A stretch of 64,000 bases of DNA from contig SKCR01029091.1 in NCBI GenBank assembly GCA_019454045.1, positions 62,001 through 126,000 on the forward strand, read 5' to 3'. The notes under the pieces were generated by a model, which did not search any database, was not told the origin of the DNA, and worked only from the letters and a program-made list of their open reading frames with translations. The position numbers were made by a program, and so were the translations under genes. Shown piece after piece: positions 1 through 9,150 of this stretch (positions are counted from its first letter, which is position 1; the number at the start of each line of letters is the position of its first letter). This DNA comes from Zanthoxylum bungeanum (taxonomy: Eukaryota; Streptophyta; Magnoliopsida; Sapindales; Rutaceae).

Positions 1-1349
1 ATTAATATACATCTAATATGCCCAATTGAATCCATAAAATGAAAAGCCCGAATTTAGGATTATACATGAACCCTAGAAGTTTCAATTAATCAAATTAATA
101 AAATTTTCATCAAATTGATTTTCAATCTAGCATTCCAATAATCATTCCAACATTCTTAAAGTCTCACCACATTCAAAAACACTCAAGAATAATTCTAGGT
201 TTCTATAAAGTGACATAGAAATTCTAGAATGACAACTTTAATTTCCTAAATTAAATTGAACACAAATAATAATTATCAAGTTCAAAAATCATCACACATG
301 CAATTAATTTTCCCAACAAGCATCCAACAAATAAAAAAACCCAAATTCAAGAGAAGGGAAAAAATATATACATCACATGTATTCTCAAAAATGCAAAGGA
401 AATAATTTCCAAGCTAAAAGATAATAAACTTACCTTAAACTTGAAAAATCTTTAAGTTTTTTTCTTGATTTTTGATCTCCCAATTTTTTCCTCTCTCTTA
501 GGTTTTCTCTCAATTTTGTTGTTGTTGAAGAAATGAGAATAGTACCCAAAATCAAGAGTTGGCCGAAATTAGTAACTAGTGGGAGAGAGAAAAATTCAAT
601 TTATTTGATTTATTAAAAACAATTCAACAAATCAAAACAAATATCTCTTTCCACTAATTTCCAACAAATCCATATGTCATAATTATAAAGCATCCTACAC
701 ATGTCTTATACATGTGAATTATATATTTAATAATTCCCAATATATTTATTTAATAAATTAATTAATTAACACTTTAATTAATTAATCCATTTAATCAAAT
801 GTATAATGTATTTCTACATTTACAATAAATGTTAAAATAAATTCAAGGTTGACATATATCCAAAAAAAATTCGATAATTAATTAATACATATCTAATCAA
901 ATTATGTATCTAGTACACATTCATATTAATTTAGAAAATTACTGAATGTCCCGCATGTGAAATTTTTCATTTAACCGTTAAACGATTTTCGAATAATCAA
1001 TATTATTCGTTTTAAGTTGCCCTAGTGCTCTACGAGTATTTTTTATTATGTGAGTGTACGGGCCAAATTTGGGCCAAGGGTAAAACTGTCATTTCATAGT
1101 TTGAAAGAATCATCCTTGTAGCTGTCTGATGAGTTGTATATGAGACCCACAACGTGCTGTGATTTCTAGCAATGTGGCCTCTCACATGTTTGCTGTTTCT
1201 GCTTTCTGCGGGGATGATAATGTGCATGTGGTAATATATTCTTTGTTTGGAAAAGAGAGAAACGATTGGTGAATAATTAAGGGGGGTTTTTCATTTTGCT
1301 TTCGTAAATGGTTTAAAGTTTTATTGGTATCATTTTGGGCTTCACTTGG

Positions 1350-1512
1350 TGTTGGGTTCAAAGTGAAAGGACGGTTTTACCCTTGGACCAAATTTGGCCC
1401 ATACAGTTTGTCTCATACTCTTTAAGTCAAGAAGTTCTTGATTTGAAGAGTATTTTATACATGTCGAACGAAACAAGATGTAAGAGTACCTGTCAATAAT
1501 GCATAGTTCATA
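1350..1512 (+). repeat. Left 163-bp terminal inverted repeat
   Basis: This begins TGTTGGGTTC and matches the reverse complement of 3678-3841 over its whole length with few differences. Both arms contain the near-palindrome GGCCCAAATTTGGCCC type core and the sequence AAGTCAAGAAGTTCTTGA. Confidence 0.85.
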
Positions 1513-2900
1513 TTTCAGGTTCATTCGACCATTGCTTCATGGACCTTTATCAGGTTTATTCGACTGTAGTCTTCTGAACTTCATCAGGTCAGGTAGTATG
1601 AAGATTCATGGACCTTCGTCATGTTTATTCGACCATTGCTTCATGGACCTTTATCAGGTTCATTCGACCGTAGTCTTCCGACCTTCATCAGGTTAGGTAG
1701 TATGAAGATTCATGGACTTTCGTCAGGTTCATTCGACCATTGCTTCATGGACCCTTATCAGGTTCATTCGACCGTAGTCTTCTGACCTTCATCGGGTCAG
1801 GTAGTATGAAGATTCATTTGGACCTTCATCAGGTTCATTCGACCATTGCTTCATGAACCTTTATCAGGTTCATTATATCGTAGTCTTCTGACCTTCATCA
1901 GGTCAGGTAGTATGAAGACTTATTTTGACCTTCATCAGGTTCATTCGACCGTAGTCTTCTGACCTTCATCAGGTCATGTAGTATGAAGATTCAGTTGGAC
2001 TTACATCAAGTTCATTCGACCATAGCTTCATGGACCTTCTTTAGGTCCATTGGAAAACTCCATTCGACAGTAGTCTCATGGATAATTAGAGTGAAAATTC
2101 TTTTGGACCTCCATCGAGTTCATTCGACCATAGCTTCATGGATCTCTATTAGGTCCATTCGACCATTAACCTTCACTGACCTTTATTTGGTCTTGTAGAG
2201 TGGGGATTGTAGTATGCGAAATGATGACTTCCTTAGACTTTCATCAAGTTCATTCTGTTGTAGCATCATAGACATTTTTCATGTCTAGTGTAACAAATGA
2301 TGACCTTGATAGACATTCATCAAGTCCATACGACAAGTTCATTCGATCGTAGTCTCCTGACCTTCATCAGGTCAGGTAGAGTGAAAATTCTCGTGGACCT
2401 TCATCAGGTCTAGGAGAGAGAGTGATGAATTCTTTGGACTTTCATCAAGTCCATTCGACCGTAGTCTCATAAATCCTCATCAAGAGAATGAGTTATAACC
2501 TTGATAGACATTCATCAAATCCATACGACATGTCCATTCGATAGTAGTCTCATGACCTTCATCAGGTCTTGTAGTATGAATATTCTCATAGATATTCATT
2601 AGGTTCATTCGACCGTGCCTTATGGACCTTCATCAGATCCATTTGATAGTCCATTCGACAGTAGTATCATGGACTTTCATCAGAACTAGTAGTAGGAGAA
2701 GCAAAGACTCTCATAGACCTTCTTCAGGTCTAGTAGAGTAAAGATCCTCATTGACTCATATTAGATCATGTAGAATGAAGAATGAAAACCCTCGTGGATC
2801 TTCATCATTTACGGAGTGTGTAGACTCCCATGTACCAACATCAGGTATAATGGAATGTGTAGACTCCCATGTACCTTCATCAGGTATAGTGGAGTGTGCA
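1513..2900 (+). repeat. Tandem array of about 104-bp units, decaying to the right
   Basis: The motif GGTAGTATGAAGA recurs at about 1592, 1696, 1800 and 1906, giving a period of 104-106 bp. Each unit is two related halves of about 52 bp built on variants of CTTCATCAGGT followed by CATTCGACC. After about 1980 the array loses regular spacing but the same words continue to about 2900. The small open frames here are by-products of the repeat. Confidence 0.8.
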
Positions 2901-3040
2901 TACTTTCTTGGATCTTAATTGGGTCATGTAGAGTATAAACTCTGATGTACATTCTTCAAATATAGTAGAATGAAAGCTTTCTTAGAATTTTATCAAATCT
3001 AGTAATCTGTAGATTCTATTATACCTTCATTAGTATGTAT

Positions 3041-3640
3041 GGTCGACCGGGGACATCCGTCAAAGCTCATGTAGAGTCAAGTTCAACACATGACCTTCAT
3101 CTGGTCTAGAAAAAATTAAAGACTCCCCTGGTCTTTGACCAATAGTATGGAGATTGTCCTAGCCTTCATCTGGTTCAGTCGACTGGGGACATCCCCCATG
3201 GCTCATGACGAGTCAAGTTCAGCACATGACCTTCATCTAGTCTAGAAAAATTTGAAGACTCCCCCGGTCATTTACCAGTAGTATGGAGATTGTCCTAGCC
3301 TTCATCTGGTTCAGTCGACTGGGGACATCCCCCATGGCTCATGACGAGTCAAGTTCAGCACATGACCTTCATCTGGTCTAGAAAAATTTGAAGACTCCAT
3401 TGGTCATTGACCAGTATATGGAGATTGTCATGGCCTTCATCTGGTTCAGTCGACTGGGGACATCCCCCATGGCTCATGACGAGTCAAGTTCAGCACATGA
3501 CCTTCATCTGGTCTAGAAAAATTTGAAGACTCCCCTGGTCATTGACCAGTAGTATGGAGATTGTCCTGGCCTTCATCTGGTCCAGTCGACCGATGACATT
3601 CCCCATGGCTCATGTCGAGCCAAGTTGAAGACTTGGACTA
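3041..3640 (+). repeat. Tandem array of about 136-bp units (4.4 copies)
   Basis: The word GACCGGGGACAT or GACTGGGGACAT starts units at 3045, 3181, 3317 and 3452, with a diverged copy at 3588, so the period is 135-136 bp. Each unit contains CCTTCATCTGGT, related to the words of the left array, which suggests both arrays come from one ancestral short repeat. Confidence 0.85.
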
Positions 3641-3677
3641 CTCTTAGTTCAAAAGACATTGAATTCTCTCTGTCGTG

Positions 3678-3841
3678 TATGAACTATGCATTCTTGACAG
3701 GTACTCTTACATCTTGTTTCATTCGACATGTATAGAAATACTCTCCAAGTCAAGAACTTCTTGACTTAGAGAGTAGAGGACAAACTGTACGGGCCAAATT
3801 TGGGCCAACGGTAAAACTGTCCTTTCATTTCGAACCCAACA
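3678..3841 (-). repeat. Right terminal inverted repeat
   Basis: Reverse complement of 1350-1512, ending GAACCCAACA immediately before the GTGAG duplication. Its outer 56 bases (3786-3841) also match, in direct orientation, the outermost left end of the insertion at 1055-1098. Confidence 0.85.
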
Positions 3842-4808
3842 GTGAGACTTTCTAAGTTCAGGTATATCCATCATGGGATCAAATCACGTATCCATAAACC
3901 GTCACAGGATCAAATCCCGTATCCATAATTTACCAACTCATAAATTATGACGACCACAAATATTCTCGCTGAACCATACAAGTTGAGATCTTCGCATACG
4001 TATAATCATTTCGTCATAGGTATCCGAATAAATACAATAGATATAGATATAATCGTCAAATCTCATAAGGTATTATTCTCATCGACGTATAGATTTGCGA
4101 TTTCTCAATAGCACTCAGAACATATTTCCGAGTGTACCATGGCCATGGATTTGATAAATCGCAATCTCATAAAGTGGATACCTAAATCCTGTACGCATGA
4201 CTAACGGATCCTCTCTGGACACATCACCAGATATCATTAGCATCAGTCCACACCCAACGAACAGGCGGAGGTATAACCTAAAAGGTCAAAGACGTGACTG
4301 TCATCAAAGTGTGGATGATAACTCATATATCCACTGTGGTATCTCAAGTCAAAGGATCAATATGCTACTCAACTCGTGAAGATTCATATTGATGCAAGCG
4401 TACCATATATTAGGAATCTTCCTTGAGTCGTTCAATGCCCATCCGGTATGAACATCTACATGTCTATACGAGTCTCCCGAGACTCGTGGCTTACTGAGAT
4501 AAACCAACGAAAACTAATATTTCGATATACAACATGTAACAGTCTCCCGGGTTTATTTTCGGACCAAGAATGTAAATCTTGACCATGAACTGTTTAAGAA
4601 TGATATTGTTACAACTTTTCTCAATGTCAATTGCGACGCTTTTGCAATTACGTTATAGCTTAATCATTCCTAGGTCAAACACGTCTTTACCATTTCTAAG
4701 ATAATATATTGACGAAACTGTAAATTTTATTCATAATAAAATATTATTCATACACATATTTATAAGGAAATACATGAGAAATTGGCACGGGGAGTACCAA
4801 CTCCAACA

Positions 4809-4821
4809 ATTTCTCCCATTT
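4809..4821 (-). other. Polypurine tract of the minus-strand copia element
   Basis: On the minus strand this reads AAATGGGAGAAAT directly before the LTR start TGTTGGAG. It is the expected primer site for plus-strand synthesis between pol and the 3' LTR, and it fixes the LTR edge at 4808. Confidence 0.65.
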
Positions 4822-4824
4822 ACT

Positions 4825-5330
4825 CTAGTTCCATAGCCGATGGTATCTTATACCCATCGCATCTGCATGCTTATCAAATAATTTATGAGGAATGACCTTG
4901 GTAAACGGATCTGCTACATTGTCTTCATTCCGTATCTTGCATATGACAATGTCTCCATGCGACACAATCTCTCGAATGATATGGTAATTTCGCTCCACAT
5001 GCTTCGATTTTTGATGTGCTTTGGGTTTATTTGCTTGTGCAACAGCTCCGGTATTATCACAGTGCAAAGGAATCGAATTCTCAATGCTTGGGAAAAATCG
5101 CAATTATGTGACAAAATTTCCAATCCAGACAGCTTCTTTTGCAGCCTCAGATGCCGCAATATATTCCAACTATGTGGTGAGATCAATTGTCGATCATTGT
5201 TTGGAACTTTTCCAACTAACTGTAGCACCGTTGAGGGTAAATACGAATCCCGATATAGACTTTCTATCATCCAGATCCGATTAGAAATCTGAATCTGTAT
5301 ACCCATTAACTTGCAGTTCTCATTCTCCAT
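4825..5330 (-). pseudogene. Copia RNase H remnant
   Basis: The frame ending at 4825 reads HCDNTGAVAQ, then KHVERNYHIIREIV and NVADPFTK. This is the C-terminal part of the copia-type RNase H that degrades the RNA strand during reverse transcription. The upstream part (to about 5330) is in another frame, so the domain is broken by frameshifts. It is the 3' end of the pol that continues leftward in time order from 7231. Confidence 0.8.
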
Positions 5331-6130
5331 AAATCAAAAACTTATCCTTAGTACCTTTGAGATACTTCAGGATATGTTTAATGGTCATCCAATGATCTTT
5401 ACCTGGATTTGATTGATATCTACTGGTTACACTAACCGAGTAACTAATATCAGGTCGCATACATAACATGACATACATAATGCTACCCAAACACGAAGCA
5501 TAAGGTATATTAGACATTCTAATCTTCAGTTTACGGACATATTTTCTTCAAAAGATGTATACCATGTCGGAATGATATGTTAACTGTCTTACAATTACTG
5601 AAATTATACCTTTATAAGATCTTATCTATGTACGTGGACTAAGACAATCCAATAAGCTTTTTTTTCTCTATCTCTATAGAGTTTTATACCCAAGATATAA
5701 GAAGTTTCACCTAGGTCCATCATAGAGAAGTTTTTACAGAGATAAGCTTTTATGTACTGCATCATCCCGATATCATTCCCAATGATCAGGATGTCATCCA
5801 CATAAAGTACCAAAAACACCACAATGCTCCCACTGACCTTTTTATACACACAAGATTCTTCTATATTATTAAGGAAATTAGACAATCTAATAACCTCATC
5901 GAATCAAAGATTCAAACTCCGTTAAGCTTGTTTAAGTCCATAAATGGTCTTCTTAAGCTTACAAACCATATCTAAGTCTTGGTTGGATGTAAAACCCTCT
6001 GGCTGTTCCATATAGATTTCTTCATCAAGAAATCCATTCAAGAATTCCGTTTTGACATCTATTTGCCAAATCTTGTAGTCATGGTAGGCAGCTATAGCCA
6101 ATAAAATCCTAATAGACTTCAACATCGCTA
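5320..6130 (-). pseudogene. Copia reverse transcriptase remnant
   Basis: Three separate minus-strand frames carry successive parts of a copia reverse transcriptase. 5922-6125 has IDVKTEFLNG, DEEIYMEQPEGF and the end YGLKQA. 5622-5885 has the catalytic YVDD inside VLYVDDILIIGND. 5320-5517 has the thumb or connection motif RPDISYSVSVTSRY. Stops and frame changes separate them, so no intact enzyme is encoded. Confidence 0.85.
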
Positions 6131-6527
6131 CTGGTGAAAATATTTCATCATAGTCGACACCAGGTCGCTGTCTGTAACCATTTGCAACCAGCCGGACCTT
6201 GAAAGTTTCAACACTTGCATCAGGCCCTCCCTTCCTCTTGTAAACCCATTTACAACCGACCTAAATGATTCTTTTAGGAAGAGGAACCAAGTCTCAGACT
6301 TGATTCTGATGAATTGAGTCTAACTCTGATTTCATGGCTTCTTGCCATTTCACGGAATCGATGTCCAACATCGCTTCTTTGAAAGTCATCGGGTCAGTCT
6401 ATTCTACCAAAAGCATATCAAGACCTATGTCCCGTATCAAAGACAAGCGCTCAGGAGGTCTTATGACCCTACTCGACCTACGAAGTGTGTGCGTTAAAGA
6501 TCATTCACCTTCTTGAACCTCATATTC

Positions 6528-7231
6528 CTATTGTGGTTCGTCAGTTATAGGCTGAACTTCATCAAGTTCAACTTGTCTATGATCTCTTCCTTCAGCCAAA
6601 AATTCTATTTCTAGAAATTTTGCGAAGCTATCTACGAACACGTTTCGACGCTCGAAATCATAGAATAAATATCCTTTCGTATTGGAAGGATACCCAACAA
6701 ACCTAAACTTTTGCCCTCGAGGTAAAAACTTATCCTGCTGCGCCACTCTGATGTACGCATGACAGCCCCAAACCCTAATATAATTAAGGTTCGGATTCCT
6801 ACCAGTCCATATCTGATATACGGTCGTAAGAACAGCTTTATAAGGAATTATGTTCAAAAGATGAACTACAGTATGAAGCGCATAGCCCCACAGGTAATAT
6901 GGTAGATCTACATAACTCAATATAGAACGAACCATATCCAATAAAGTTCGATTTCTCCTCTCAGACACTCCATTATGTTGTGGAGTACCTGGAGGAGTAT
7001 ATTGAGCGAGAATCCCATTCTCCTTTAAATAATCAGTGAACTCACTGCTCATATATTCACCACATCGATCCGATCGAAGACATTTGATGAATTTTCCAGT
7101 TTGTTTTTCTACTTCATTTCGGAAATCTTCGAACCTTTCAAAAGTTTCTGATTTATGTTTCATCAAATAAACATAACCATACCGAGACAAATCATCGGTA
7201 AAGGTAATAAAGTATGAATAGCCACTATGAG
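6528..7231 (-). pseudogene. Copia integrase remnant, 5' end cut off
   Basis: This is the longest open part of the element. It holds FITFTDDLSRYGYVYL with the first core acidic residue, LRSDRCGEY with the second, and HNGVSERRNRTLLDMVRS with the Glu of the DDE triad. The conserved C-terminal run GRNPNLNYIRVWGCHAY follows. The zinc-binding N-terminus, protease and gag are missing because the sequence changes to a hAT element at about 7231. It is only an integrase core fragment. Confidence 0.85.
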
Positions 7232-7836
7232 CAGTGAGACTTCGGAACAGAAACCGGAACCTGACCGGTTCTGTTATGGTTCTACCGCTGGAACGGAACC
7301 TGTTGGGGGGCCAGCCCAACGGCTAGTAGCCGTTGGGCTGGGTGGGGCAGGGAGTCGTTGGGCTCGCTGCCCCCAACGCCCAAAAAAAAGAATTTGGGGA
7401 ATTCCAAAATTACCTCTAATAACAGTAATAAAACGGCTAATTTTAGGGGCTATTTAGGTATCACAAAAATATTCTAAAAATGTATAAATAGGGATAATTT
7501 TTCATTATTTCAATACACCAATTTCTCATTTCTCTCAATTCCTATAATTCTCTCATTCTCAATTCTCTAATTCTTTAAAATTTCTTAAACAACAAATGAC
7601 AAGTTCATCTGAGAACACAATGTCAAATGTGCCAACCCAAGAGAGTGGCCATAATATCGGTTCATGGAGAAGAGAAGTTAAGTCTCGTTCCTCGGATGTT
7701 TTCAAAATTCATTTTCATTTAGACGATACCGATGAAGCAAAAAAAAAAACCGATTGGAACCGGAACCGAACGGTTTGGTTACGGTTCTGATTCCGTATTT
7801 AGTGTGGAACCAGAACCGAACTACCGGCCAGATCTA
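7232..7836 (+). mobile_element. Non-autonomous or truncated hAT element
   Basis: Both edges are rich in CCGGAACC-type repeats common to plant hAT ends. The right end, read inward, is TAGATCTGGCCGG, close to the TAGACCCGGCCATGG end of the well-delimited copy at 26846-27423. The frame 7596-7790 begins MTSSSENTMSNV and continues to KSRSSDVFKIHFHLDD. This resembles the start of the BED zinc-finger region of plant hAT transposases, and the frame then runs into the GGAACC repeats, so no transposase is made. No matching left terminus or 8-bp duplication is visible at 7232. Confidence 0.65.
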
Positions 7837-7905
7837 GTTTTACCTCTTCTGCTTAAGCCCGGAAGGAGTGGTTTGGCGACGAAGTTTCCAATAATTCCAA
7901 AAAAA
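7837..7905 (+). repeat. SINE 3' fragment at the copy A edge
   Basis: This matches 19106-19170 and the SINE at 41709-41891 (reverse strand) in the part reading AAGCCC..GAGTGGTTTGGCG followed by GTTTCCAA. The 5' tRNA-like part is absent, cut off at the hAT junction. Confidence 0.55.
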
Positions 7906-9084
7906 AGTAGTAAAATCTATGTATCTTTGAACTGTCGAGTGGTGACTAAATTTATCTCAGATTATCATATGGAGAGTAATGAGAAAGGATTTGTTTAGTT
8001 TTGTTATCATATGGAGAGAAGTTTTTAGATTCATTCGCAATAATTTTTCAAATAAAGTTTTATCAAGTATAATTTTTAGAAATAGAGTTTTTTTATAAAA
8101 AAAATAATAATCTAGTTGTTTGATTGTTTATTAAAAATTGTTAAATTAATTTAATAGATAAAATTTTTAAAGTCTGTTAGGAAAAGAATAAAATAATAAT
8201 ATTGTAGACAATTTAACTATTTGAAAAAAATTCATAAACTTTATTCTTAAAAAACCTAAAATTTGGAGTTTTTGCTAGTTGATGAAACTTATATGAAGGC
8301 GCAATTATCCGATCCATTTTGCGTACAATGTGGGGATGAAGTCTAATTCTCTACACGACTTTGTTCCCAAAAGAAACCATTCCGCGTGGGTGATGTGACT
8401 CAAACACATGCCATCAAGAGATCTAAGCATTCGAGACGCACCTATGATGCATGAATCCTGAAATAACATTAGATAAATATTGATTGTTGATTCATGACTT
8501 ATGAGTACAAATCGTTGCATTTTGACACATTTTTATCATTAGTTATCAATCAAAACCAATGTTTTTAGAATGGACCGGAGTGATGTAAAAGGTTTAATGG
8601 ATCGCTGATTTGATCGGTTAAATCGTGTCCAAAAAATCGAAAAAACCGATTTACATAATAAATAATTTTATTTCATAAAAATTAAAAATTTAGACCGATC
8701 CGATCCGATTTTGGTCAATTTTGATCGATTTTTTATCAAACCGATTTTTTATACTTTGTCGGACCGGACTCTGACATATTCGATCCGATCTTGAAAACTA
8801 TGATAAAAACTACTCAATTTACCAATAATTCAAATAAATGAGGTTAATTAGCATTGTCAAATATGTTCTTTAATCAAATGTGCACTCAATAATCGTCATC
8901 GATCCATCGCATTTCATGCCTGAGACGTAGCAATCAACAACGTACTAAGCTCCCACAACAATTTGATAAGATTCTTGTCAATTTAATCGGTGGCCAATTA
9001 ACAACCACTTTAGTGCATGTGATGAATAGCGTGTTTTTACTTTTTGTTTTTTTTTTTTGTATTTTATTAGAAATTGAAATTTAA
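7906..9084. other. Non-coding 5' flank of the first OMT gene, with an old hAT-type MITE
   Basis: No gene is recognised here. The stretch 8561-8803 is AT-rich with GATCGG or CCGATC words at both ends and looks like a degenerate hAT-type MITE. It is also present at 19797-20060, so it predates the duplication. The rest is AT-rich sequence shared with copy B. Confidence 0.5.
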
Positions 9085-9094
9085 TTTATAAATA
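9085..9094 (+). promoter_or_regulatory. Likely TATA box of OMT copy A
   Basis: TTTATAAATA lies 57 bases upstream of the ATG at 9151. The identical word occurs at the same distance upstream of the copy B gene (25553-25562), which supports a role in the core promoter. Confidence 0.5.
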
Positions 9095-9150
9095 CTTTTG
9101 TTTAGAACCATTTATGGAAATGCCATAAGAAACATACATATCATCATATC

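Larger units (their letters stand above)
1055..3841. mobile_element. 2.8 kb inverted-repeat element with internal tandem arrays, inserted in the copia LTR
   Basis: The insertion is delimited by comparison with the uninterrupted LTR at 62095-62130. It is flanked by GTGAG on both sides (1050-1054 and 3842-3846), begins TGTACGGGCC and ends GAACCCAACA. Long inverted repeats lie at 1350-1512 and 3678-3841. Between them are two kinds of tandem array and no credible coding sequence. The 5-bp duplication and TG..CA ends resemble an LTR-type insertion, while the long inverted repeats resemble a fold-back DNA element. I cannot place it in a superfamily. It is non-autonomous as seen. Confidence 0.7.
1..4808 (-). 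repeat. Long terminal repeat of a minus-strand copia element (left edge missing, interrupted)
   Basis: Positions 1-1054 and 3842-4808 are two parts of one LTR. It belongs to the copia element whose pol remnants lie at 4825-7231 on the minus strand, so this is that element's 3' LTR. The stretch 960-1054 joined to 3842-4808 aligns with 62020-63039, the right part of the solo LTR at 60639-63039. Shared landmarks are the sequence around AGGTATATCC and GCTGAACCATACA. The LTR ends at 4808 next to a polypurine tract. By comparison with the solo copy, the full LTR was about 2.4 kb and roughly 0.4 kb lies left of the window. No host gene is seen in it; 1-1050 is AT-rich. Confidence 0.8.

Noticed and set aside
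1499..2198. Open frames rich in FDHCFMDLYQVHST-type words
   Set aside because: They are translations of the 104-bp tandem repeat, not a gene.
3041..3640. CRISPR-like array (repeats with regular spacing)
   Set aside because: Units of 136 bp are repeated head to tail with no unique spacers, and the sequence is a plant nuclear genome.
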